Origin: Pseudoalteromonas phenolica
Lineage (GTDB): Bacteria; Pseudomonadota; Gammaproteobacteria; Enterobacterales; Alteromonadaceae
NCBI RefSeq assembly: GCF_005876835.1
Contig: NZ_PPSW01000026.1
Coordinates: forward strand, 1 to 64,000
Direction of reading: 5' to 3'
DNA: 64,000 bases
Below the pieces are notes generated by a model that made no database searches, was not told the DNA's origin, and saw nothing but the letters and a program-made list of their open reading frames with translations. The position numbers and the translations under genes are program-made. Below, in pieces: positions 27,669 to 35,562 of the stretch. Each line of letters begins with the position of its first letter. The stretch's first letter is position 1.

Positions 27669-28097
27669 ATGAATAAAACAATCTGGTTTTCATTAATAAC
27701 ACTCGTGTTTTCAATAATAGTAACGTTTGCCACTTTTATATATGGTAATACAAGTTATTTAGAGTCACTTAGCCTTTCACTCTCGTTATCAGCGCCATTA
27801 GTTTTCATATTTTTTTGTGTGTTTATAGTTTTCAGAAATACTATGAAAGACCAAAACTCGCTGATGAAAGCAATTACCATTCGTGCGTACTTTTTTACGG
27901 CTTTATTGCATATCATATGGAACAGCTTGATGTTCATGGATGTTTTAAGCAGAGGGAGTTTAGGGCCTGCTCAAGGCTATTCTGGATTAATACTTTGGCT
28001 TGGTAGTTTAAAGGCTGCTTCATTTGGAGTTTTTGTTGGAATTATTTTTCATTTCCTACCAAAGTTGATAAACAAGAATAAGAACTTAAACCGGTAA
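27669..28097 (+). CDS. small integral membrane protein, unknown
   Basis: A 142-residue protein with four predicted membrane helices (IWFSLITLVFSIIVTFATFIYG, SLSLSAPLVFIFFCVFIVF, YFFTALLHIIWNSLMFMDVL, LKAASFGVFVGIIFHFLP). No family recognised. The frame is open for 61 more codons upstream, but AGGGA followed by the ATG at 27669 and the abrupt hydrophobic start favour the shorter form. The low GC content compared with its neighbours and the MITE next door are compatible with acquired DNA. Confidence 0.6.
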   Translation: MNKTIWFSLITLVFSIIVTFATFIYGNTSYLESLSLSLSLSAPLVFIFFCVFIVFRNTMKDQNSLMKAITIRAYFFTALLHIIWNSLMFMDVLSRGSLGPAQGYSGLILWLGSLKAASFGVFVGIIFHFLPKLINKNKNLNR

Positions 28098-28267
28098 TAT
28101 CAAACCTGAGAACCACAGTGGTTATTCACAAGAGGCGAAATTTAGCACATACGCCACTATCAGATTTAATTGAACCCTGTTAATCGGACCTGAAAATGCA
28201 AGTTAAGGCTTATTCAGGTTAAGTTAATTGTTAAACTGGATTTACTTTTAAGGTTAGAGAATTAAAT

Positions 28268-29119
28268 ATGGCGCGCTCACCTCACTTTCTGCACTATTCA
28301 AATCAATATGGTGCGCTGTTATTAATGGCTTATATTTTTATCAATAACACCATTAATGCCACCTCTGACATTATGGAAGCGAAACGTGATGGCGTATTGC
28401 CTTTTCAGTTGTGGGAGCCATTTGTCTGGGAATATAGCAGCGCCTTAAGCACGCTAATGTTAATACCTGGTGTAATTTTTCTTCTTAAATACCAACCTTT
28501 TAATTTTCAAGCCATAACACGCTCTCTCGGCTTGTATTTTTTTGCTTCAGTCGTGTTTAGTGTGTTACATGTCGCCATTATGGTAGCACTTCGCAAACTC
28601 GTTTATTGGAGCCAAGCAGCTAGCTATGACTTTGGCTTGCTCTGGTATGAGTTTTTGTATGAATACCGCAAAGATGTATGGGGGTTTGTGTTTTTAATTG
28701 TGGTGATCAAAAGTTATCACTATCTTATCGGTCAATTAAAGGGCGAGGCCCATTTACTGCAAAAAACAGAAGAATCTGTACAACCGCAGTTTGAACGCCT
28801 TTTGGTTAGAAAGCTCGGCAAAGAATTTATTATCAAAGTCAGTGATATTGAGTGGTTAGAATCTGCGGGTAACTATGTCAATTTACACATTGATGGGCGT
28901 ATTTACCCACTTCGAGCAACACTCACAAAGCTCAGTGAACAACTTGAACATCAGGGATTTTGTCGCATTCACCGTAGTCACGCGGTACGACTTGATGCCA
29001 TTAGTTCCATCACCCCTATTCAAAGTGGCGACAGCGAAGTGACCCTCATTAGTGGTAAAAAGCTCAACCTTTCTAGACGCTACAAGGAACAGTTTAAAGG
29101 TCAATTAAGGCCTAATTAG
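28268..29119 (+). CDS. membrane-bound LytTR-family transcriptional regulator
   Basis: A 283-residue protein with four N-terminal membrane helices (residues ~12-155: GALLLMAYIFINN, SALSTLMLIPGVIFLL, LGLYFFASVVFSVLHVAIMVAL, DVWGFVFLIVVIKSY) joined by a linker to a C-terminal LytTR DNA-binding domain (LLVRKLGKEFIIKVSDIEWLES, NYVNLHIDG, FCRIHRSHAVRLDAI, LSRRYKEQFK). Such one-component LytTR proteins sense membrane signals without a kinase. No receiver domain. The next gene, an outer-membrane protein 93 bp downstream on the same strand, is a possible target. Confidence 0.9.
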   Translation: MARSPHFLHYSNQYGALLLMAYIFINNTINATSDIMEAKRDGVLPFQLWEPFVWEYSSALSTLMLIPGVIFLLKYQPFNFQAITRSLGLYFFASVVFSVLHVAIMVALRKLVYWSQAASYDFGLLWYEFLYEYRKDVWGFVFLIVVIKSYHYLIGQLKGEAHLLQKTEESVQPQFERLLVRKLGKEFIIKVSDIEWLESAGNYVNLHIDGRIYPLRATLTKLSEQLEHQGFCRIHRSHAVRLDAISSITPIQSGDSEVTLISGKKLNLSRRYKEQFKGQLRPN

Positions 29120-29212
29120 CCGAAGACACTTACAAAGTATGAACACTTTCTTACAGTTAGCGCCCTTTACTCACCTTACAATTTCATCAGTTTTACTTGC
29201 AAGGACCCCCGC

Positions 29213-29761
29213 ATGACGCGCTACATTGCTTCTCTTTTCTTACTCGGTTTAACCTCTTTACCCTGTTCTGCCAATGATGATTTCGATTTTTCGGTATTTG
29301 CCAAATCAGAATTCAATGCACTTGACGATCACATCATTTCAACTGGGTTTGAAGTGCTTGGCTATTTTAACCATACCCCTTTTGGTATTGGCTTTACCAG
29401 TGCGTTAGGCAATGCCAGCGTGACTACCGAGCAAGGCTATCGCGAGGACTTTCTCACATTAGATACTGGACTTAAATTTGGTTATTTCTCTACGGTTTAT
29501 GCGTATGGTGAGTTGGGCTTTGATGCATTTGAGCTGATGTTTCACGACCAACGTGATACTGACCGTTATAGCAACCATTCAAGTATCACAGTTTACAACG
29601 CGCCAAATAATGAGATTGATGCATACTTAGGCGCGGGGATTGGTGTGCATATTGAACACTTTAAACTTGAAGCCTACACCCGATACCGACAAATTGATGG
29701 TAATGGCTGGGAAGCTGAAGATAACCATTTCACGGGTGTACAACTCTCCTTTAGCTTCTAA
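29213..29761 (+). CDS. outer-membrane beta-barrel protein
   Basis: A 182-residue protein with a Sec signal peptide (MTRYIASLFLLGLTSLPCSA) and alternating amphipathic strands of an eight-stranded OmpW/OmpA-like barrel (FEVLGYFNHTPFGIGFTSALG, DTGLKFGYFSTVYAYGELGFDAF, YLGAGIGVHIEHFKLEAYTRYRQ), ending in the terminal aromatic FSF motif recognised by BamA. Function within the barrel class is unknown. A hairpin with T-run follows the stop. Confidence 0.82.
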   Translation: MTRYIASLFLLGLTSLPCSANDDFDFSVFAKSEFNALDDHIISTGFEVLGYFNHTPFGIGFTSALGNASVTTEQGYREDFLTLDTGLKFGYFSTVYAYGELGFDAFELMFHDQRDTDRYSNHSSITVYNAPNNEIDAYLGAGIGVHIEHFKLEAYTRYRQIDGNGWEAEDNHFTGVQLSFSF

Positions 29762-29785
29762 ATAACTGTTTTAAGTGATTTAATT

Positions 29786-29821
29786 AATGCATATATCGGT
29801 ATAGTTATGAATATATGCATT
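29786..29821 (+). terminator. terminator after the outer-membrane protein gene
   Basis: AATGCATATAT (29786-29796) is perfectly complementary to ATATATGCATT (29811-29821), and the tail CTTTTT follows. AT-rich stem, so moderate strength. The remaining ~250 bp before the TonB receptor gene holds the Fur site and AT-rich sequence. Confidence 0.55.
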
Positions 29822-29994
29822 CTTTTTAGCGAAACCTATAATGACATTTAATCTAAGCAACCTCCAATACAAAGCAGCCAAAATGATTTTTTAAATAAAC
29901 AAATCATAAACTTAAAAACAACTCTGCGCTGTTTTCTCCCAAATCCTGTCTCAATGCAACATAAAATATAGATTAAAATACCCACAACAAACAC

Positions 29995-30013
29995 TGTAAT
30001 GATAATGATTTGC
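29995..30013 (+). promoter_or_regulatory. candidate Fur box
   Basis: TGTAATGATAATGATTTGC matches 14 of 19 positions of the classical Fur consensus (GATAATGATAATCATTATC). It lies 63 bp upstream of the TonB-dependent receptor start, so iron repression of the receptor/PepSY operon is expected. Confidence 0.7.
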
Positions 30014-30075
30014 AATTTTGATCATGTTAGTATTTGCAACCTATTTTTTGAGCAAATACTTTATACGGACGAATA

Positions 30076-32418
30076 ATGAAACTCTCTGCGCTCTCATTTG
30101 CACTACGTGCGTCTCTTGCAATTCCTATGGCACTGTCTAGCCAACTTGTTTTTGCCGATGATCAAGGTGATGAAAAAGAAATCGAAACCATCATGGTCAC
30201 AGGTCAAAAAATTGCACGTAGCCTGCAAGAAACTACCACGAGTGTTGCTGTACTGACTCCTGAGATGATCGAGCAACAACAGATCAACACTTTCACAGAT
30301 GTGATGGTGAATACCGCCAATACCCATGGTGATAGCTATGGTTTCAGCATTCGAGGTATTGATGGCTTTAATGTATCAGGCGGTGGTAATAGCTACCTAG
30401 CAAGTGTGTATATTGATGGCGCGCCGCTACCACAGGGATTAGTTCGAAATGGTGGCTTCTCAACATGGGATGCACAGCAAGTTGAAATATTGCGTGGCCC
30501 ACAGTCTACATTGCAAGGGCGCAACGCACTTGCTGGTGCAGTTATTTTAAATACTCAAATGCCAAGCCATGAAAACGAAGGTAAATACAAATTACTGATC
30601 GGTCAAAACGGCCAGCAAGAAGCCGGTATTGCCATTGGTGGTGGCCTGGTTGAAGATGAGTTGTCATTTAGATTCAGCGGTGAAGAAAAGCGCTACGATG
30701 GTAACGTCACGAACTTACATGACAATTCTGACTCAGATTTTAATGAAGAACATACCTACCGATTAAAATTTTTATACGAGCCGGCAGGGTTTGAAGACTT
30801 TTCGGCAATGCTTAGCTACATGAATGCAGAGCGCGTATACGGTGATGCAAACTTAGCCACCAATGCCGGTGAAGTTGACTTTGATAACCGTACAACAATT
30901 TATAACGACACTCGAGAGCGTAAAGCCGAAACTGAACTTGTTTCTTTAACTTTAAATTATGACATTAATAGCGAACTATCGTTCTCATCTTATACAACTT
31001 ACTCAGATGTGCTTGAAGCGTTTGACTGGGACTCGGACTACCCACAAGGTCTAGGTAACACACCAATCCTCGACACAGGCAGTAGCACACTCTACGACAA
31101 TACTGAAACAACACTAACTCAAGAGTTCAGGCTTACATTTGATTATGAAAACTTTAGCGGCGTAGCAGGTGCTTACTACTTTGATGGCGACCGCAAGGAG
31201 CTAAGCACAGGTTTAAATAACTACAACTTATCTCGTCTTGGCTTATCGAGTAGCGTGTTACAAGCAAGATATAAACTAAGCCCACAAATTGCCGACTTGG
31301 TCATTGCACAATATGCAGATTTTGACCCTGCCAGAACGCAAATTTACTCTCTTACTGAAACAGAAGTGACCAGTTATGCACTCTTCGCTGATGGTGTTTG
31401 GCATCTCAATGATCAGTGGGATATTTTAGCGGGCGTGCGTTTCGACCGTGAAGAGCAAAAGAATGGCAATGATGCGAAATACACCATTTTAAACCAAGAT
31501 AAAATGCCAAACCCAGCTAATTATGTGAGTACGCCTTATGAAGGTATTGTGCCGCTTATCACAGGTATTAACGGTTTATTACTTGGTCTTGCAGCTGACG
31601 CTTCTAAGCCTGCTGCTCTATCAGATACCAGCTTCAATACTTTCTTACCAAAGATTGGCGTGAGTTATCATCTGAATGACGACATCACCTCAACCTTTAC
31701 TTTCCAGAAAGGTTATCGTTCAGGCGGTGTAGGTATCAACCAAGCGAAATCTGTGACATTCGAGTATGAACCTGAATATACAGACAACTATGAATTAGCC
31801 GTTCGCTCTACGTGGTTAGAGGGCGCATTAACTGCAAATGCTAACTTCTTCTATACAGATTGGACTGATCAACAAGTTTCTGTACAACTCTCTTCAAACA
31901 ATTTTGACCTTGAAACAGTCAATGCGGGTACCTCTGAAGTGAAAGGCTTCGAGTTTGAAGTGAATTACAACGTAACAGATTACCTAAAAGCCTATGCAGC
32001 GATTGGTTATGCGGGCACTGAGTTCACTGACTTTAAGATCACAACACCAGAAACCGAGTATGACTTAACTGGCCGCCAGTTCTCTGCACCAGAGCGTACA
32101 CAAAGCGCAGGCTTAACTTATCAAGGACCTGAAGGCTTATTCGCGAACATCAATATTAACTATGCAAGCGATGCTCCGAATAGACCAAACCCATACCGTG
32201 ATGGTTTGCAGCCTGGCGATGCATTCTTTGACTTACACAATGATGCGCGCACGTTAGTTAACGTTCAACTTGGTTACGAATGGGATAACTACGGCATTTA
32301 CTTCATTGGTAAAAACATCACTGATGAAGAATATTACGTCGCACACCGTGCCCGTAATGCTCGCTTAGGTGCGCCAGCGGAATATGCAATTTCGTTCCGT
32401 GGCGTATTCGACTGGTAA
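30076..32418 (+). CDS. TonB-dependent siderophore-type receptor
   Basis: A 780-residue outer-membrane receptor. A signal peptide ends near LVFA; a TonB-box-like segment IETIMVTGQK precedes the plug domain (residues ~35-160: SLQETTTSVAVLTPEMIEQ, GFSIRGIDGFNV, VEILRGPQSTLQGRNALAGAVIL) and a 22-strand barrel (YRSGGVGINQ, DNYELAVRSTWLEG, KNITDEEYYVAHRARNARLGAPAEY) with a C-terminal aromatic residue (W). The NPYRDG...FDLHNDARTLVN tail is typical of xenosiderophore/haem-like receptors. A Fur box upstream and PepSY/small membrane genes downstream point to iron uptake; the ligand is not identifiable. Confidence 0.94.
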   Translation: MKLSALSFALRASLAIPMALSSQLVFADDQGDEKEIETIMVTGQKIARSLQETTTSVAVLTPEMIEQQQINTFTDVMVNTANTHGDSYGFSIRGIDGFNVSGGGNSYLASVYIDGAPLPQGLVRNGGFSTWDAQQVEILRGPQSTLQGRNALAGAVILNTQMPSHENEGKYKLLIGQNGQQEAGIAIGGGLVEDELSFRFSGEEKRYDGNVTNLHDNSDSDFNEEHTYRLKFLYEPAGFEDFSAMLSYMNAERVYGDANLATNAGEVDFDNRTTIYNDTRERKAETELVSLTLNYDINSELSFSSYTTYSDVLEAFDWDSDYPQGLGNTPILDTGSSTLYDNTETTLTQEFRLTFDYENFSGVAGAYYFDGDRKELSTGLNNYNLSRLGLSSSVLQARYKLSPQIADLVIAQYADFDPARTQIYSLTETEVTSYALFADGVWHLNDQWDILAGVRFDREEQKNGNDAKYTILNQDKMPNPANYVSTPYEGIVPLITGINGLLLGLAADASKPAALSDTSFNTFLPKIGVSYHLNDDITSTFTFQKGYRSGGVGINQAKSVTFEYEPEYTDNYELAVRSTWLEGALTANANFFYTDWTDQQVSVQLSSNNFDLETVNAGTSEVKGFEFEVNYNVTDYLKAYAAIGYAGTEFTDFKITTPETEYDLTGRQFSAPERTQSAGLTYQGPEGLFANININYASDAPNRPNPYRDGLQPGDAFFDLHNDARTLVNVQLGYEWDNYGIYFIGKNITDEEYYVAHRARNARLGAPAEYAISFRGVFDW

Positions 32419-32442
32419 GACAGTCAACATTTAACCCCTATA

Positions 32443-32472
32443 AAAAGATGTCGTAGCAATGCGACATCTTTT
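32443..32472 (+). terminator. hairpin after the TonB receptor gene
   Basis: AAAAGATGTCG (32443-32453) pairs with CGACATCTTTT (32462-32472) across an eight-base loop, 24 bp after the stop. It probably reduces, rather than abolishes, read-through into the three membrane-protein genes that follow. Confidence 0.65.
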
Positions 32473-32510
32473 CGCGGTTTTAGGAAATATAACTCAGTAG
32501 CAAGGATTTA

Positions 32511-32849
32511 ATGATGAGTTTTTTTTACCTCCTTCCTGCCTATTGGTTAAGTGGCATGTTGCTTTATGCCTCTAGCCCTCGGCAGCAATTTTTAAAGACA
32601 CACCAATTTAAACCCCCTCGCTGGTTGGCATTAGTCATCATTGCCCTAATCAGTGTGATTACTCTGTCATTGTTGATTGGTGCGCATTTCAGCCCTGTGG
32701 TCGCCGGTATTTTTGCGCTGCTTGGTTTAATGCTGTTTATTCCCGCCCCCGTATTCTTACTTAACCATAAGCCTCAGTGGGCCATCGCTAGCATTATTGC
32801 TATCTGTTTGCTTAGTGCTGGATTGCAGCTGATTTCGGGAGGCCAATAA
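32511..32849 (+). CDS. small membrane protein of iron-uptake operon (DUF3325-like)
   Basis: A 112-residue protein with three or four hydrophobic helices (FFYLLPAYWLSGMLLY, WLALVIIALISVITLSLLIGAHF, VVAGIFALLGLMLFIPAPVFLL, WAIASIIAICLLSAGLQLI). Its size and place between a TonB receptor and a PepSY protein match the DUF3325/DUF3649 membrane proteins of siderophore operons; assignment to either family is tentative. Two ATGs adjoin (32511 and 32514); the second has better spacing from AAGGA. It overlaps the next gene by one base. Confidence 0.7.
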   Translation: MMSFFYLLPAYWLSGMLLYASSPRQQFLKTHQFKPPRWLALVIIALISVITLSLLIGAHFSPVVAGIFALLGLMLFIPAPVFLLNHKPQWAIASIIAICLLSAGLQLISGGQ

Positions 32850-33118
32850 TGTGGCATAAAACCTTTGCTGGGTTCTTATCTGGCGTCGTCGTGATGATTT
32901 TAGTGCCCAGTATTTTAAGCCTGTGGTTAGTCGCTCACATTAATGTGATCTTAGCCACTTCACTGGTACTGGCATTAGCAGCTTGGGCAGGGGTCATGAC
33001 TTGGTGCTATGGCGCTGAAAGTGGCAAACAAGCTTGGCAACGAGCCGGCATGCTAGCTATTCCCACCATCATAATTTTTGTGATCACCTTCTTTACTGCA
33101 GCAGGACCAACAGGATGA
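32849..33118 (+). CDS. small membrane protein of iron-uptake operon (DUF3649-like)
   Basis: An 89-residue protein with three hydrophobic helices (FAGFLSGVVVMILVPSILSLWLVA, VILATSLVLALAAWAGVMTWCYGAES, AGMLAIPTIIIFVITFF). The WCYGAESGKQAWQRAG segment recalls the DUF3649 proteins encoded beside TonB receptors and PepSY reductases, a family of unknown function. Start and stop overlap both neighbours (ATGA with the PepSY gene), so the three genes form a tightly coupled operon. Confidence 0.7.
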   Translation: MWHKTFAGFLSGVVVMILVPSILSLWLVAHINVILATSLVLALAAWAGVMTWCYGAESGKQAWQRAGMLAIPTIIIFVITFFTAAGPTG

Positions 33119-34677
33119 AACAGTCTACGTTAAAGAATTTTACCCATGCACATGCATGGCTTGGTTTGATCATCTCAGGGGTTTTGATGATCGTCTTTGT
33201 CTGTGGCTCAATGTCGTTTTTCAGAGAAAACATTGTATTGTGGGATATGCAATATGATGCACCGAAAACAGACTTAGCCAGTCAAAAACAACACGTACCG
33301 GTGTCGACGATTGCCAAACAGATCAGCGACCAAGGGCATACCATGCCGGCAGATCATGGTGTGTTTATCGAACTGCCTACCCAAGCTCAGCCTTTTTATG
33401 TCAGTTATTTTGAGATCGAGACACCTGAAGGCGAACATGTTGATGTCAATCAGAGCTTTGACCCAGAAACAGGTCAACGTTACGAGTTAGATCAAGAAGA
33501 CTTTTATCTTGGTAACATGCTGTATCGTATGCACATTAATTTGATGCTGCCCGGTGGTACCGAGTTGGTGGGTATTGTCTCGTTGATCTTCTTTGTCATG
33601 GTGTTTACCGGCACGCTGATCTTACTGAAGAAAATCATCAGTCATTATTACCAATACCGAATAGACCGCCGCAAAGACACCTACCTTGATGGCCACAGCA
33701 TCATAGGTATTAGCACCTTACCTTATACGTTTTTATTTGCACTCACGGGGGTGATGTTCAACTTGAGTATTTTACTGCAAGCTGGGTTTGGCTTTGCGGT
33801 ATTTAAGGGCAATATTCCCGCTTTAATGGCAACCGCAGACTTTTACGCGCCACCAAGAATTACAGAGCTCTCGGGTCAGCCAGCAGACTTAACTTTGCTA
33901 GATGATATGGTGGAAGATGCACAGCGCCGCTACCCAGAACAAAGCGTGTATTTTTTGAATATATTTGCGCCTAACGATCAAGCAGGCCAAGTTGAAGTCG
34001 CAATGACAGCGCACCATACTCTCGACCAACTCACGCGTCTGACATACTCGTTAGCAGATGGCCGTTTAATCAAAGAATATACGCCAAGCCAATCAGCCAC
34101 CGCAGGCACATATAGTGTACTCAGTTCTCTGCACTTCGGTGAATATGGCGGCAATACGCTGAAGTTTATCTATTTTTTACTGGGTTTAGCATGCTGTTAT
34201 ATGATTTTAACAGGTAATCTAATCTGGCTAGAAAAGCGCGAAAGTAACCGTAAACAAAGTAAACGCGGCCTGCAATTTGTAAAAGCCATGACCTTAGCGC
34301 TATCAAGCGGTACCTTGATCGCCGTTGCTAGCACCTTCATTGCGGCACGCTTTGCACCAGAGTCATGGTCACAAGTCAGTCTTCTCCCACCTTTGTTTGG
34401 CGTGATGATCTTAGTCTGTTTAGTACATGGCTGGTTTAGTAAAAACGTTAGAGGCGGCATGATCCAGCAGCTTTATATTGCTGCGCTATTGGCGCTAATT
34501 TGCCCACTGTACGACTTGATCCAGATGCTGCTTGGCCACACGCCACCGAGTTATCTCATTGTGGATGTTTGGCTGGTGACCATAGCTCAAATGTTAGTCT
34601 CTGGATTTTGTTTATTGTTGGTGAAACATCACAGGCCAAGAGCAAAAGCGTTAAACCTAGCGCCTGCGGTCAGTTAA
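33115..34677 (+). CDS. PepSY-associated membrane protein (putative iron reductase)
   Basis: A 520-residue inner-membrane protein of the PepSY_TM family: an N-terminal helix (THAHAWLGLIISGVLMIVFVCGSMSFF), a periplasmic PepSY-like region, a helix pair near residue 160-190 (LHxH-type residues RMHINLML), a second periplasmic segment, SSLHFGEYGGNTLKFIYFLLGLACCYMILTGNLIWLEKR, and three C-terminal helices. Related proteins (FegB, PiuB, FoxB) are thought to reduce ferric siderophores at the inner membrane using bound haem; the conserved histidines fit. The start at 33115 overlaps the previous stop (ATGA); an 81-base upstream extension of the frame is not used. Confidence 0.88.
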   Translation: MKQSTLKNFTHAHAWLGLIISGVLMIVFVCGSMSFFRENIVLWDMQYDAPKTDLASQKQHVPVSTIAKQISDQGHTMPADHGVFIELPTQAQPFYVSYFEIETPEGEHVDVNQSFDPETGQRYELDQEDFYLGNMLYRMHINLMLPGGTELVGIVSLIFFVMVFTGTLILLKKIISHYYQYRIDRRKDTYLDGHSIIGISTLPYTFLFALTGVMFNLSILLQAGFGFAVFKGNIPALMATADFYAPPRITELSGQPADLTLLDDMVEDAQRRYPEQSVYFLNIFAPNDQAGQVEVAMTAHHTLDQLTRLTYSLADGRLIKEYTPSQSATAGTYSVLSSLHFGEYGGNTLKFIYFLLGLACCYMILTGNLIWLEKRESNRKQSKRGLQFVKAMTLALSSGTLIAVASTFIAARFAPESWSQVSLLPPLFGVMILVCLVHGWFSKNVRGGMIQQLYIAALLALICPLYDLIQMLLGHTPPSYLIVDVWLVTIAQMLVSGFCLLLVKHHRPRAKALNLAPAVS

Positions 34678-34690
34678 TTAGCGAAAAGAT

Positions 34691-35253
34691 TGTCGCGCTA
34701 AAGCACGACCTACAGGAGTTTAACCTGCACTTGTAGGTCGTCGTTTACGGCGACAAGCATCTTTGCTTACTCTTTGTCGCGCTAAAGCTCGACCTACAGG
34801 AGTTTAACCTGCACTTGTAGGTCGTCGTTTGCGGCGACAAGCATCTTTAATTACTCTTTGTCGCGCTAAAGCACGACCTACAGGAGTAAAACCTTCACCT
34901 GTGAGGCGTCGTTTACGACCATAAATATCTTTAATTATTCTATACCGCGCTAAAGCACGACCTATAGGAGCTAACTTGCACTTGTAGGTCGTCGTTTACG
35001 GCGACAAATATCTTTAATTACTCTATACCGCGCTGGAGCACGCCCTACAAGAGTTAAACTTTTACATGTAGGTCGTCGTTTGCGGCGACAAAATCTGCTA
35101 CGCAGGTGTATTTTGCACTGAAAAAAAAGCGCACTTCTCACAAATGCGCTTTTTGGTATGGGTAAGTTGTGCAACTTTTCTAAATTGTCGCGCTAAAGCA
35201 CGACCTACAAGAGCCAAACCTAGCCTGTAGGTCGTCGTTTACGGCGACAAATT
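34691..35253. repeat. REP array, five tandem ~84-bp units plus one
   Basis: Units begin near 34691, 34775, 34859, 34943 and 35027 (period 84-85) and a sixth stands at 35185. Each holds a leftward TGTCGCGCTAAAGCACGACC-TACA and a rightward TTGTAGGTCGTCG-TTTACGGCGACAA copy of the same ~25-bp palindrome, i.e. head-to-head REPs with the GTAG foot and TTTA loop. Spacers between palindromes are also conserved, so the whole unit was copied. Confidence 0.85.
35124..35154 (+). terminator. rho-independent terminator inside the REP array
   Basis: AAAAAGCGCA (35124-35133) pairs with TGCGCTTTTT (35145-35154), 11-base loop, poly-A/poly-T flanks; works in either direction. It is about 450 bp after the PepSY gene and before the convergent lipoprotein gene. 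Confidence 0.7.
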
Positions 35254-35273
35254 TGGTTTCGTAAATACCTCAG

Positions 35274-35562
35274 TTTAAATCCATCTAAACTAGCTGATTA
35301 ACATTCTTGCGAAGTATTACTTCCTTGTAGCTTGGTTTCATCGCGAATCTATCATCTTGGCTGTTGTCAAACTGATTCAATTCACCTTGCGTAAAGGGAA
35401 TGTACTTACTTCGTTCGCAGTCATTAACCCTTTACACTAATACTGCGATGCTTTGCATCGGTTGTTCGTCACCCTTGCGCAAAATTACTCAATTTAAGCC
35501 CATCTAAACTTGCTCATTTCACCTTGCGCAAAAGTAACCTGCTCCGCAGGTGTATTTTGCAC
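35274..35562. repeat. interspersed direct repeats
   Basis: Non-coding. A ~26-bp motif containing CCATCTAAACT.GCT recurs at 35274-35299 and 35492-35518; CACCTTGCG.AAA occurs near 35384, 35470 and 35520; CGCAGGTGTATTTTGCAC is identical at 35101-35118 and 35545-35562, the second copy abutting the stop codon of the lipoprotein gene. No coding frame is credible. Confidence 0.55.

Noticed and set aside
33034..33114. 27-residue extension of the PepSY protein
   Set aside because: His/Ser/Tyr-rich stretch is another frame of the preceding gene; the ATGA overlap at 33115 gives a normal membrane start.
34691..35253. Regularly spaced repeats as a possible CRISPR array
   Set aside because: Period is 84 bp and the sequence between palindromes is itself repeated; no unique spacers and no cas genes.
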